From Dactylorhiza incarnata (taxonomy: Eukaryota > Streptophyta > Magnoliopsida > Asparagales > Orchidaceae), in NCBI GenBank assembly GCA_033032865.1, contig JAWHQI010000257.1, forward strand, positions 992,001 to 1,056,000: 64,000 nucleotides of DNA. Direction: 5' to 3'. Below the pieces are notes generated by a model. It did no database searches and was not told where the DNA came from. It saw only the letters and a list, made by a program, of their open reading frames with translations. Positions 1 through 11,389 of this stretch are shown here, in pieces. The translations under genes and the position numbers were made by a program. Each line of letters begins with the position of its first letter. The first letter of the stretch is position 1.

Positions 1-2229
1 ATGTCCACGCCCAAAGTACACGCGCCATGTTCCACGGCGTGAACATCACCAATTTCTCCTAGGTTGTTCCTCTCGAGCTCTTAATTCTTTCTTCCTTCTA
101 GCACATTTTTCATATTCTTGTTCATGTGTCAAGAAAACACAAAAACAAGCCAAATATCATATAAAATAAATGATAAGAGCTTATATTAATACAAATGATA
201 TTAAATAATAGTATAATTATACTTTCATCAAATACCCTCGCACTTAAGTCTTTGCTATTTTATAGCAAAGAAAATAAGGTAAAGAGTAGGAAGCATAATA
301 TACAAAGATTATCGGGCTCAATTTTAGGTGTGTGCATTTTCTTTCAAGAAGAAATGAAGACACATACTAGACAAACATGAAGTCTTAAAAATATAACTTC
401 ATTAGTCTTCGTCACTTAGATTGGATTATACCAAGTCGATCAATACAATGTAACCTCTAATGACATAAATGCATACAACTACCATATGATTAACTTTATA
501 CAGTCTCTCTACTAAATGAAAACTCGACTCTCTATCAAAGATCACTTAGGTCTTATCTTATGTTATAATGTGGCTTGGGTGATTAGGTAAAGAATATATC
601 AACGATGACAAATTTATTCACAAACTAAGCTTATTTGAGCATATTCTATAATATAAAGCATAGCACCCACTCTTTAAATAGTAACATCCTCACACTTATG
701 TTTTTATATATTTTTGTGGGATATTTCATTTTCTTTTCTTCTTCTCCCCTTCTTTTAATTTTTTATGTAGAAAGAGATATATAATTTTATTTTATTTCTC
801 TTTTTTCTCCTTTTCTTCATAATATTTTTTCATCCAAAACATATTTTATTTTCTTCTCCATCTCCTCTTTAGATATTTTTATAGAGCATGAGCTATGTAT
901 TAATTGTGATGTTTAGGATGAGATTTAGCCTTGGTAATACTAATGTTGCTTTTCAAAAGAAAAAGGTAATAAGACTAAAAAGAATCTAGTTAGTGGTAAT
1001 GATGTTAAGGTTGGACTCATATGCTAAAACTTATATTTAATGGTGGCCTAGATCATGTCCTAAATAAAAGAGTTGAAATCATATAACACTTTGAGAGTGT
1101 ATATACTAAGTTTTAGTAATTATAAGATACATGCATTAATTTAATAGGTATAATCATTCTCTAAACTTTTAAAGTAGGATTATTACACTAATTGTAAGAT
1201 CATATTTAAAAATTGAGCTTAAATTTTGCAAAATTTCATTTACTTGCTAATAAATATTCAAGTTTCTCTAAATCTATCTAATAATGAAAACAAATCAAAT
1301 CTATTAGGATAATAACAAACATACTAAGAAAAAAACCCGTCAAAACTTATGCATACAACACTTTTAGACTTTAAAATAAGATCTTTGCTCCAAAAAAATT
1401 TCAAAAGACTTAAGTTAAATAAACAAGTTATCATCAAAATTATGTCTTTCAGGAAAAAAACCATACATTATAGTATTCAATCCATATTAAATTCAATGCA
1501 TCATAATAACATGTTCTATTCTCCCACACATAAATCTATCATTGTCGTCAATGTTTAATGAAAAATGAAAGTAAGAAAAGGGACGGTATTATCGGCGTTT
1601 TGTGATCTTCAATGTCTGGCGGGGAATTAGATGTAATGATGCGGCTTTGGTGGCAACTTCGTCAAGTAAATCAAATGGAGTTTAAAGTTCAATATGCAAC
1701 TTCATATCCATGTTATATCCTGCATAATCAAACAAAACAAACAAAACAAAAGAATACCAAGCTGATAAACAAACACACAAAAACAAAGTATTATTTTTAA
1801 GCGGCTTCCCCGCCAGTAAATCTCTGCCCAATGAACACAAGTTCGTCTTCTTTTGCAGCCCGATCAACACAAATTTTTATAGTCCTTGATAACTAGTCCC
1901 ATTCCTTAGACGTTTCCTAGATTCCTACCTTGACTACCCTATTAATACTTTGAATCCAACTCATATCCAAGGCAACTTCAACTGCAAAATGATCAAAACT
2001 AACAAGAGAAGAATTAATATCAGGAATAATATTAGTGATATCCTTGCAGAGTGTGATATATTCATTCTCTATTATTTAAGTTAAAGTGTATTATGCAATA
2101 TTACTCTAACAATTAATAAGGGACATCCAAAAATTAAAGAAGATCTGTGATTATCTACAAATTGAAGAACCATAAAATCAAGAGGAAAGATGAAGTGATA
2201 TAGCTTCACTACAAGATTTTCAACTATCC
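1..2229. other. AT-rich intergenic DNA, no gene seen
   Basis: This stretch is AT-rich with frequent stops in all frames. The only open frames are 60-80 codons long and have no recognisable motif. I see no tRNA, repeat array or terminal inverted repeat in it. It may hold old decayed transposon sequence. Confidence 0.6.
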
Positions 2230-2425
2230 CAGCTAGTTGAAATAAAATATGGGTGGCCATAAGGTCTTTTATACCTAGCTTCTTAAAAATTAGTTGGGTG
2301 GTCTTTGCTTTAAAATATGGTGACACTATTTTTAGAGCGAAGTGTCAAATCTTCATAACAGACCATAAGAACCTTAAATACTTTTTAACACATAAAGAGT
2401 TACATATGAGATAGCGAAAATGATT
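2230..2425 (+). pseudogene. Ty3/gypsy RNase H remnant
   Basis: Translation of the plus strand at about 2268-2425 gives a decayed copy of the gypsy RNase H core. It includes the peptide ITDHKNLKYFLTHKELHMR, which matches the family block (T/S)DHKSLKYxxTQKELNxRQRRW seen intact in the other gypsy elements of this window at about 15.3 and 30.1 kb. In-frame stops follow the arginine and replace the usual Q-R-R-W. The part just upstream resembles the family sequence VFALKxWRHYL with substitutions. No LTR can be tied to it, so it is a small orphan fragment of an old insertion. Confidence 0.7.
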
Positions 2426-2779
2426 TAGGTATGGACAATGGACAGTGGACATATGAGATAGAATACTCACCGGTCTACTATTGTTTTACGTATGGACAAT
2501 GGACATCTACAAGGATAAAGAGTGTGAGAGAACACCTAAAATGGATCATATGTTTTAGCACTTTCGTTTATGTATTTGACAAAAAAATTGTAACACACTT
2601 TGAATGTTATGCTTTAAGTTTTAATGAATCAAGAAATAGAAGTGTTTTCATTTCAAGCAAGTGTCCAATCTTCATCACATCCCCACCTCGTTTATATGAG
2701 CCTCCGGGTCGAGGGCGTGCTAGATATTCGGTAAGGTTTCCATTGTACTTATTGGAACTAAGAAACATGTTCACAAATG
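2426..2779. other. Intergenic, short local duplication, no gene
   Basis: The word tatggacaatggaca occurs twice (near 2430 and 2490) and acatatgagatag occurs twice (near 2402 and 2447), so the segment carries a small local duplication. The 121-codon open frame here has no recognisable domain. Confidence 0.5.
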
Positions 2780-3135
2780 TTCGGACCAAAGGGTAGCCCA
2801 AGGTTACTGATCTTGTGGTCGAACTCCACAGATCTGATGGCAAGAGCGAGAGAGAGAGAAAAAAAATTGTCTATAAAACGACCAGAGTGCTGCAGTGAAG
2901 AGGTCTCACCATGTACACGAAAGTCTAAAAGAGCACCCCCCCCCCCCCCCCCCCAAACCCAAAAGCCAAGCTAGGCACTAGGAAGGCACTCACTTGAAGA
3001 GTAAGGACTTAGAGAGACTGGGTGGGGGATTTCAAGAAGTATCTTTCTTGGTATCCCTGGGTATTATTTATAGACAAATCCAAGAGGAGTATCGATCTGT
3101 GAATATTTTTCCTGCAAAATACCTGACCCATCCAA
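2780..3135 (+). repeat. LTR-like block A (inverted partner at 5490-5785)
   Basis: This block matches, in inverted orientation, the segment at about 5490-5785. Shared landmarks occur in the same order: accaaagggtagcc, ttactgatcttg, a GA-rich stretch, a clause reading ctcaccatgtaca/cgccacataccc, then tttcttggtaccctgg followed by a ttatagacaa element about 20 bases later. The TATA-like and leader-like layout suggests part of an LTR or retroelement leader. A run of 19 C lies at 2936-2954. Element family is not recognised. Confidence 0.55.
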
Positions 3136-3189
3136 GGGGTGGGAAAAGAACCTTGGCGGGCATTAATCTGCGACTTGTGAAGACTGCTC

Positions 3190-3345
3190 GCCAACTGTGC
3201 GATTATAGGTAAGATCTCACTGATGGTGAGTAACCAAGTGTACTCGCCTGCTGGCGATCTTCAGATAAGGCACGCTGGTGGTGAGTTACTTAGGATACTC
3301 GCCTACGGGGCGAGCACCAAGGGATACTCGCCTTCTGGCTGAGGT
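3190..3345 (+). repeat. Short degenerate repeats around actcgcc
   Basis: Several degenerate copies of a 20-35 bp motif containing tactcgcctnctggcga are clustered here. They sit directly after LTR-like block A, at the place where the inverted partner has its own, different tandem repeats. Confidence 0.5.
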
Positions 3346-5034
3346 CATTCCTGTATTCAGCTTTGTCTTGTTCTGCTCACGTGGCCCGAGTGTTCTCATC
3401 CTCAACTAATACGGGTTGTACAATACTGATCTAATTGAATTCAATGATTGTGACTAGTGAAACTCGATGAGTATATTAACCATGTGACCCTTAATGATTG
3501 TTTATGATGAATTTGGAAGTTATAAATATTCAACATCAGATGATTATAATGATTGAATCATCTTACTAGGATTTAACAATCTCGATGTTATCAATTGATT
3601 GATCAATGATGATGAGTAATACGAATTAAGAACTCTAACTAAAGGCTTAACTTAATGCTAATTTTATTGACATATATAATATACTAACATGATCAATATG
3701 CCATAATGTGGTTTGAGGATATTAGAGTTATAACTTTTGATACACTTTTAGTCATCATTGAAAAGAATAATAGCGCATGAATCTTAAATATCAAGGAGCG
3801 ACAACAATGTTATTTAGGGTTGTGCTTCGTAGAGGACTGTGATTTGGAATGATGATCAGTTGACAAATATGAATATACATATATAAGGGGATCGTAACAA
3901 TGATGATCATAATGAGTATCAAATTTGATTATAATCCTAAGTGAAGAAAATGGGAAGTTTTGACCATTACAATTTAACTACCACTATGTTATGATCTGAT
4001 GATGTATGATGTAATTAAGAATTGATAAATATTGATGACTAGCGTTTAATATATCAAGTGGTGGGTGTTATAAACTTATGTATACGCTTCCAGTCACTTT
4101 AGATATATGTTGATGAGCAGTAGGTAGTGAACCCCAACTATATTTGTAAGCTCGATGACATTGTATCCTACAAACCCTAATTAACATTAAGACATTGATA
4201 TCACCATTAATACGATAATCTAATTATAAATAATGAGATATGCAACATTTTTAGTCGTATGAACTGGGTTTAACTCGCGAATAAAGATGTATGCATTCTT
4301 TTGAGTCATATTAGCTAGAGTTTGACTTGTGGATACTCGTGCATAACCCTTTGAACCATAGATGTTAGGGTTGGCTTATGGAGACGATTTTTATAAAATG
4401 ATATTAAAAATAAAATCATATGTGAATGATGTGTGCTATTTATGTGTGTGTGGGGGGTGTCGGCTCTATCAGATTCACGCTGATAGAAAATTTGGAGGTT
4501 AGCTTTGATGGCTACGTGTCTAGGTATAGACTAATGGGATTTCTAGCTTGGAATCATATTTCCTAGGTGTTAGCTACTACAAAATTTAGACTACAACCTA
4601 AAACCCTTTGGTTATGATATGATCTCCTCCTTGTTGGGTATGAGATTTTTGAGAATAGGCCTCATGTCATATATTGAGTCCTAGGCTTGTCGTGTGATAC
4701 TACCCTAGAATTATAGGGACACCACTCCACCATCATTGTCTCGCCATGATACATGGGGCTTGTGTGGTTCGCTGCCCACAAAAAGGGTGTTGAATTGTCC
4801 TTTGGAGACATGGACTTGTGATGATTGAATGTTGATATGATGAGTATGGACTTTGTGAATGATAATGTAACTTAAATAGTGTTCTCTTATATGCATTACT
4901 CCATAGTATATTAACCTTACCTACAATGCGAGGAGAGTTATAAATATGAGATTGATTGTATAACCTGTAATTCATCGAGATCAGAAATACAAAAGAAAGA
5001 GATCTCACGTGTTCAGTTCGGCGCCCGTTAGTAA
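3346..5034. other. AT-rich intergenic DNA, no gene seen
   Basis: No coding region, RNA gene or clear transposon terminus is visible. All six frames are broken at short intervals. A short G-rich patch lies near 4450. The segment separates the two inverted LTR-like blocks. Confidence 0.55.
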
Positions 5035-5250
5035 CCTCAGGAGACCTCGTCAGAGGAGACCTTGTCAGGAGACCTCGTCAGAGGAGACCTTGTCAAGAGA
5101 CCTCGTCAGGAGACCTCGCCAAGAACCTCGTCAGAGGAGACCTCGTCAGGAGACCACGTCATAGGAGACCTTGTGAGAGGAGACCTCGTCAGAGGAGACC
5201 TTGTTAGGATACCTCGCCAGGAGTCCTCATTAGAAGACCTCGTCATCCTG
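5035..5250 (+). repeat. Tandem repeat, 13-27 bp, gagacctcgtcag type
   Basis: Irregular tandem copies of ggagacctcgtcaga, alternating with shortened copies, fill this segment. Open frames across it (for example 5062-5280) are products of the repeat and not genes. Confidence 0.8.
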
Positions 5251-5254
5251 ACTT

Positions 5255-5450
5255 CGGTAGGATTCATCTCGTCATCCTGACCTCGACAGACTCCAGCTCG
5301 TCATCCTGAACTCGATAGTATTCAACTCGTCATCCTGACCTCGATAGGCTTGAGCTCGTCATCCTGACCTCGACAGACTTCAGCTCGTCATCCTGACCTC
5401 GACAGACTTCAGCTTGTCAGCCTGACCTCATCCAGCATTCAGCCTAGCTG
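5255..5450 (+). repeat. Tandem repeat, 29-bp unit
   Basis: About six to seven copies of a 29-bp unit with the core ctcgtcatcctgacctcgac. Copies starting at 5297 and 5326 show the 29-bp spacing exactly. It abuts the preceding gagacctcgtcag array and the two share the word ctcgtca, so one may derive from the other. Confidence 0.8.
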
Positions 5451-5489
5451 AATTCACCTCGTCGTGGGCGGCTATTTGCAGACCAATAC

Positions 5490-5785
5490 CCCCTCGGATT
5501 GTCTATAAGTAGAACCTCAGGGGTACCAAGAAAGACTCGTTGATCCCCCAAGCTCTCGACTTCTCAAGTTCATTCCTTCCTTGTACCCAACTCATCTCTT
5601 GGCATTTGGAGGAGAATTTCTTTCACTTTCGGGTATGTGGCGGGACCTTCTCGTCATAGCACTATGGTCTTGTTTGTAGACAGTTTTCTCTCCTTCTCTT
5701 GCTCCTGCCATAAGATTTGTGGTGTTGGACAGCAAGATCAGTAACCATAGGCTACCCTTTGGTCCAAACTCGTGTGAACCGATTT
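5490..5785 (-). repeat. LTR-like block B (inverted partner of 2780-3135)
   Basis: Reverse-complement match of the block at 2780-3135, with the same landmarks in the same order and a matching TATA-like ttctacttatagaca element. The pair forms a diverged inverted repeat around 2.3 kb of AT-rich DNA. The copies share much of their sequence but differ by indels, so this is an old pair. Confidence 0.55.
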
Positions 5786-5944
5786 CCATGTTCCAACACC
5801 ACTGATGTCTTATAACACTGGGAGTGGATGACAAGGAAGAGGTGAGACATTTACACCTCTGCTCTTCTGCCAAATACTTCACCATTGCGTGTTGATGGTG
5901 GTGTGTGATAAGATCTCCTCATCTTTGCCTATTTTCTGACTAGG

Positions 5945-7165
5945 TTGGGATCTTATATGATTTATATGGCGCAACCAAATTATGAGTTGGTAGACACAAA
6001 TAAAATGATTTGCAAACTGAAGAAATTCATGTATGGACTCAAACAAGTGTCTCATCGATTTTATTATAAATTTCATCAAGCAATTTTCTCATTTAGTTTT
6101 AAGTTGAATGCAGTTGATGATTGTATATACCACCGATTCGGTGGGGTAAGTACATTTTTTTGGTTTTATATGAGGGCCATCCTGCTTGTCAACAATAATA
6201 TAGATAGACTGCACGAGATCAATAAATTTCTTTCAAAGAAATTCGAAATAAAAATTCTTGGGGATGCCTCTTATGTATTAGCCATACAGATACACCAAGA
6301 AAGCATTCAGGGTATACTAGTGTTATCGCGGGAATGTTATATCAATAAGGCTCATACATGGTTTGGCATACTGGATTGTAAGCTAGGAGACAACCCTGTC
6401 GTTAAGGGAAACAAATTTTGTCTCAATCAGTGCCTTAAAACTAAAGCTAAGGAATTGGAGATGCAAAAACTTCCTTATGTGTCGGCTGTAGGAAGTGTTA
6501 TGTATGTTCAAGTATGTGCGTATGCGGCTAATGCATTTCTTATTAGAATGTTGAGTCGATATTTGAGTAATTCAGGATTGGATTATTGGAAAGCAGTCAA
6601 ACGGGTCATGTAGTATCTGAAAAGAACAAAGACTTTCACACTCACTTATAGATGGTCAGATCAGCTTGAGATCATTGAGTATTTTGATTCAGACATTGTT
6701 GGATGTCAAGATAATATGAGATCACTCCAAGTTATGTCTATGTTTTTGCTGGATGAGTTATATCTTGGAAGAGTGTTAGGTATATATCTTGGAAGAGTGT
6801 TAGGTAGACACGCATAGTTTCTTCAATCATAGCAATAAAGTTCAAAGAACGGTACGAGTCATCCAATCATGGAATATGTATGTGAAACTTTATCATAGGG
6901 CTACGCATTTATGGATGGTGTTGAAAGACCACTTAAATTATTTTGTGATAATGAATCAGTAGTAGTGTATTGTAATAACAATATGAATACATCTAAATCA
7001 CAGCACATAAAAATTATGTTTTGGTTGTTAGAGAAAGAGTCCATAGTTGTTAGGTGTTTATAGAGCATATTGAGGCAAATTTTATGTTAGCAGTTTCACT
7101 CGCTAAGAGGTTAACAACAAAAGCCTTTAGCAAGAAAACAACTTATATGGGTTTTATATCAGTCG
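5945..7165 (+). pseudogene. Ty1/copia reverse transcriptase/RNase H pseudogene
   Basis: The plus strand encodes a decayed copia pol 3' half. The RT part (5945-6613) has CKLKKFMYGLKQ, matching the family block CxLxKSLYGLKQ, then the connecting region KFLSKKFEIKILGDASYVL, as in the family FLSxxFEMKDLGEAxYxLG. The catalytic YVDD box is lost: the matching position reads as FWFYMRAILLV. A stop at 6611-6613 precedes YLKRTKTFTLTY (family YLKGTxDxxLxY), and later frames give LKLFCDNESVVVY and IEHIEANFMLAVSLAKRL, matching the RNase H C-terminus. A 24-bp tandem duplication (near 6757-6805) adds a frameshift. No LTRs are recognisable, so the insertion is old and non-functional. Confidence 0.88.
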
Positions 7166-7774
7166 AGGATATATTTTATTAGTGAGAGTTCATATTTTGT
7201 ATGCTTGGTTATTTTAGATATTTTTGTGCTTATTATTCTGCAGAATAAAATCTTTATTTTTTCACTCTAAATTCACTTATTCTGATCTCACAGAAGTTAA
7301 AATAGGACAAGTTGGAAATAGACATGTCAAGATCACATTGCATGTAATTTTCATGGCATATATTCATACTTCATCTAGGTCATTAAATGGTTGTGTTGAC
7401 GTACGCGACCATTGATGGGTCTAACTATAATGAATGCAGCGAAGACCTCTTTGATCCTATGCTAGTATAATCATGGACTAGATTGGTTAGATTTTTTTTA
7501 TAATGACACGTAAGATTATCATGTAATTCACAGCTAAGAGTATAACATATATTGGCTCAAATATAGATTGTTATAAATAACAATTAATACAGTCAAATTA
7601 TGTTAATTATACTTGTTACTTGGCGTCATTAATATCAACCCAATTTAGGTGATCTAATTAATTAGGTTGATTACAGTTTATATTTTACAGATTATGTATG
7701 GATATGAGGTGTCATTTTACATTTATTTGATGAGTTTAATCATAAACTATCACATAAGATTTTACTATAATTTG
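7166..7774. other. AT-rich intergenic DNA, no gene seen
   Basis: This could include the decayed 3' end of the preceding copia element, but no LTR boundary can be placed. No RNA gene or repeat is seen. Confidence 0.45.
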
Positions 7775-8019
7775 TTGTGGGTTGCTCAGGTGCTTTGGTA
7801 GACCGGTCGAATTGAACCACCTTAGCTCGAAAGCGAACCGAGCGCGCAAACAGTCAATTAGAGATTCGTTGAGTACACTGAGACTTTTTAACGTGGAAAA
7901 CCCGGAAAGGGTAAAAAACCACGCGGTCGGAGCTGTGCCGACCAACTTCCACTATCTTCTGGGGGGGTAAAATTAGAGACTTAGAACTCGAGCGCGACAG
8001 GCCGCTGTTCGTTACAATA

Positions 8020-8040
8020 ATAGAGAGAGAGAGAGAGAGT
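8020..8040. repeat. GA microsatellite
   Basis: A run of (GA)n of about 20 bases, at the same relative place as the GA run at 57643-57670 in the related block. Confidence 0.8.
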
Positions 8041-8095
8041 TTCGAGGGTGACAGGTCACCTCCAGAAAAACTAAGTCTTTTTCCTTCTGAGAACT

Positions 8096-8168
8096 GTGGA
8101 GAACAAAAGTGAGAATGCTCCGGAGAACAAAAGTGAGAATGCTCCGGAGAATAAAAGTGAGAATGCTG
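8096..8168. repeat. 24-bp tandem repeat, three copies
   Basis: Three copies of the unit gagaacaaaagtgagaatgc followed by tccg. Because 24 is a multiple of three the array stays open in every frame and gives a repeated ENKSENAP peptide; I regard this as an accident of unit length. Confidence 0.85.
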
Positions 8169-8439
8169 AGTCGCCTTTCGGGATGAACGAAATCTTCAAG
8201 TCCACGAAGGAGATCTTCAAGCGCCGAAGGAGAATTCCGTTGAAATCTTCAAGGAGCTCTCCCGGGTGCAGAAGGCAAGGTCCCCTCAAATGAAGGCTCT
8301 GGGCTCTTTTTATAGCTTTGGTCGGGGGTAGCCCGATAATTTCGCCGTTGTAACCACCGTAACCACCTGGCGGACTAATCACGTTTTCCGGTTCGGAGCA
8401 CATGGATTGCCATTTTTCGTGAATAACATGAGTGTTAGT

Positions 8440-8600
8440 CACGTAACTCCCCAATGGAGTCACGTGAATATCATTCACGTAACTCCACATTGGGGAGTTA
8501 CGTGAACTCCCCAATTGGGGAGTGGGCCCCACTCCCCAATTGGGGAGTGGGGCACTCCCCAATTGGGGAGTGGGGCACTCCCCAATTGGGGAGTGCCACA
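8440..8600. repeat. Palindromic tandem repeat with ccccaattgggg core
   Basis: About four copies of a 24-bp unit, actccccaattggggagtgg plus three or four bases, each with the self-complementary core ctccccaattggggag. Upstream lie related inverted words cacgtaactccc and gggagttacgtg. The array could form a series of small hairpins. Confidence 0.85.
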
Positions 8601-8659
8601 TGGATGTTGACCAAGTCAGCACCCAAAATGGGTGCTGACTTGGTCAACCCCCACCAATT

Positions 8660-8780
8660 GGGAGGGGGTGCGGCAATGTCGCACCCCCTTTATATAGGCA
8701 GGGGTGCGGCAATGCCGCACCCCCCTTTAATTAGGCAGGGGTGCAACAATGCCGCACCCCTTCTAAATGAGCAGGGGTGC
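8660..8780. repeat. Tandem repeat with gtgcggcaatgccgcac palindrome
   Basis: About three to four diverged copies of a 35-43 bp unit containing gtgcggcaatgccgcacccc, each a short hairpin separated by tataggcagggg or aattaggcagggg. Confidence 0.8.
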
Positions 8781-8892
8781 GGCAGTGCCGCGCCCCCTTG
8801 GCGCGGCGAGTGCCGCGCCCCCTTGGCGCGGCGAGTGCCGCGCCCCCTTGGCGCGGCGAGTGCCGCGCCATTTCGGCGCGGCGAGTGTCGCG
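8781..8892. repeat. GC-rich 24-bp tandem repeat, left part
   Basis: Copies of gcgagtgccgcgcccccttg followed by gcgcg in tandem. The array continues beyond the giant gypsy insertion at 23355-23480, where the same unit reads gacgagtgtcgtgccctctt. The insertion therefore landed inside this array. Confidence 0.85.
8888..8892. repeat. Target-site duplication tcgcg (left copy, giant gypsy)
   Basis: The five bases tcgcg lie directly before the LTR start TGTAAGAC at 8893 and again at 23355-23359 directly after the other LTR ends in GATGTTACA. A 5-bp duplication is the normal integrase product of Ty3/gypsy elements. The site lies in a CG-rich array, so the match alone is weaker evidence than in unique DNA, but both LTR boundaries agree. 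Confidence 0.85.
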
Positions 8893-10134
8893 TGTAAGAC
8901 CCCCCCCCCAATCCTGAACCGGGTTCAGGGAGGGGGGGGATCTTACTGCCCAGAGAAGACCACCCAGCGCTTCCCGGGTGGCGACGTCCCACCCGCATAG
9001 GCACTGAGCGGTCTCTTTGTCAGGCACAAGAATCACAACTTCACATCAGAACGCATAGCGGAAGCAATCAACCAAAAAATAGGAAACCAAAACACACTGC
9101 TTATATTTACATACTTAACGGGGCCGAAGCCTAACGTTTACAAGAGTGCCTTGAAGGCTACATCGACTAAACAAAAGGGCCTAAGCCGGTCCTATACTCT
9201 AGGACTCACGTCTCGGAAGACAGGGGGCGGGGCTGGGAAAGTCGTACGGATCATCTCCAAGGCTTCGAGATCAACCTGTGATGTGGGGGCTTCACGCTGT
9301 CCCGTCTCCTGTGATTGGTTATAAGAAATAACCGTTAGTCACAGAGCTAAGTAGAAAACACATCCCCCTCCCCGGATCCGTATCCAGGGGGCGGCTAAAA
9401 GACAGAATTTGAAATAGCCGAAGCAAGGAAAGGGTTAGCAGTAGGCAAATGTATATATTTATATATATATATATATATAGCGGGGCTCCTGCCCTAGTAT
9501 CCACAACCGCGCCGTATAGTAAATATCTAACACTATCGCGCGCATACACACACCCAGGTACTCAAGACCTGTACCCACACAAAGACCCTGTGTCGACACA
9601 GTTTTAGACCGCTTTAGTTCAAGCAGGGGAGCTAATCCCGCGGGCCTCACCGATGTGGCCGTCGGTGACAGTGGCCAGTCCTGCCACTTCTGAATGTAGT
9701 CGTACCGTATCATTCAGGCCCTCCCGTACAACTTGGTGTACTGAATGGATGTGAGCGACATCCGGCGAACCGATTTTTAGGCCGACCAGCGGAGGCGATA
9801 CTGCCGGCTCAGAGGGTAATAACCCACTGTGCCCATCTCCCTGTCGCCATGAGTCGTCAACTCACCTGCACCGGTACGAACGGTCTGCGAGCGTGACCGA
9901 CCCGCCACTTCCAATCAATCTTCACCCGCTTTATATAAACAAACCCTTAGGCCACGGGGCAATTTCTACTCGACCGGTCGCACGATCTTGGACCGGGAGG
10001 CTTAGCGGTAGGAGGGCTCCTTGCTTGGGACTAACCTGGGAGGAGAGACTTGACTCCGGGTTTTTCCCAACTAAGGCCTCGCCGAAGGGAGGATAAGCAC
10101 CGCATTCGTTGCCACGGCAGCTCTGCGCTAGTAA

Positions 10135-10538
10135 ATAAAATAGGCCGAAGAATGGGCCATGTGATAAACAGAAAAGTAGGCCGAAAGCAAAGGCCATGTA
10201 TTAAACAGGAAAGTAGGCCGAAAGCAAAGGCCATGTATTAAACAGGAAAGTAGGCCGAAAGCAAAGGCCATGTATTAAACAGGAAAGTAGGCCGAAAGCA
10301 AAGGCCATGTATTAAACAGGAAAGTAGGCCGAAAGCAAAGGCCATGTATTAAACAGGAAAGTAGGCCGAAAGCAAAGGCCATGTATTAAACAGGAAAGTA
10401 GGCCGAAAGCAAAGGCCATGTATTAAACAGGAAAGTAGGCCGAAAGCAAAGGCCATGTATTAAACAGGAAAGTAGGCCGAAAGCAAAGGCCATGTATTAA
10501 ACAGGAAAGTAGGCCGAAAGCAGAGGCCGTGTAAATAG
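10135..10538. repeat. 37-bp tandem array in 3' LTR
   Basis: About ten copies of a 37-bp unit beginning aaagtaggccgaaagcaaag, preceded by one diverged copy. Most copies are identical, which indicates recent homogenisation or expansion. The array has the same copy number in the other LTR. Confidence 0.92.
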
Positions 10539-10785
10539 GACCAGTACGAGACTGGATTTAAATGAAAGTGCTGAATGTAAATGCGGGGGACCAGTACGAG
10601 ACTGGATCTAAATGAAAGTACAGAATGTAAATGCGGGGGACCAGTACGAGACTGGATTTAAATGAAAGTACAGAATGTAAATGCGGGGGACCAGTACGAG
10701 ACTGGATTTAAATGAAAGTACAGAATGTAAATGCGGGGGACCAGTACGAGACTGGATTTAAATGAAAGCACAGAATGTAAATGCG
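10539..10785. repeat. 50-bp tandem array, five copies, in 3' LTR
   Basis: Copies of ccagtacgagactggattta start at 10541, 10591, 10641, 10691 and 10741, exactly 50 bp apart. The same array in the 5' LTR (20260-20556) has six copies. Confidence 0.95.
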
Positions 10786-11389
10786 TAAGATGAAATGGTT
10801 AGTAGTCCAATCACTCTATCAGAGGAGGCTTCGATCGACGACTCCGTACTTTTATTATTGTCGCGACGAGGTTACGTTTTGGCGCCGCGTCGCGATGTCG
10901 TTCCGATTTGTGCGTTGCTTTTCCGAGCTTAGTCGGTCTCTTAGCTTACTATGCATAATTTTGGGATAAGTATTTAAAATATGCGTCGAGGGGACGCCGA
11001 TTTATTTTAATGAATTTCGCTCTTTTCCGGGCGTCTATTTTTGTTTGAAAAGGCTTTCGAGGGGTCAAATCACAAGTCCACACTTCCTACCTTTGATAGT
11101 ATTTGTAAAATACCTATATTTAGTGCCCCTAATTTTTGGGGAATTTTAGAGACTCATTTGGGTATTTTATTACCTAAAATAAACTTTATATTGGGTTTTA
11201 AAAATAGTAAAACCCCTCCTAAAAATCCCAAAAAATTACAGAGGGTGCCCCTAAGGGTGAGGCACACTTTTCATTTAGAAAACTTTTTCTGAAACGACCC
11301 CATTTTTCCTCAGAAAAATGGAGAAGCCGATAGGGTGTTTGGGGTGCAAATAGAGGCAGGGAGGGACCTGGGGGCGCCGCACCGGGCGC

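Larger units (their letters stand above)
7775..8892 (-). repeat. Old LTR-like sequence rich in tandem repeats
   Basis: The left part (about 7785-8100) shares its layout with 57405-57730. Both contain cgcgcaaacagtca or a close match, an acgtggaaaac box, an aaaaaaccacg-type box, an aacttc(c)actatc box, a gttacaa word, a GA microsatellite and then a ttcgaggg-type word. The same gtggaaaac...aaaaaccacgg pair also lies near one end of the copia LTRs at 58100 and 63230, so this is probably the end of an LTR from a related copia family lying on the minus strand. Several tandem arrays follow, and the last one is split by the giant gypsy element. The far LTR boundary cannot be placed. Confidence 0.5.

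Noticed and set aside
5062..5280. 72-codon frame over tandem repeats
   Set aside because: Pure product of the gagacctcgtcag array.
8071..8622. 183-codon frame on the minus strand
   Set aside because: It runs through the 24-bp and palindromic tandem repeats, which stay open because of unit length and composition.
10135..10538. Regular 37-bp direct repeats that look at first like a CRISPR array
   Set aside because: There are no spacers: the units abut and are near-identical over their full length. It is a tandem array within a plant LTR, repeated in the other LTR.
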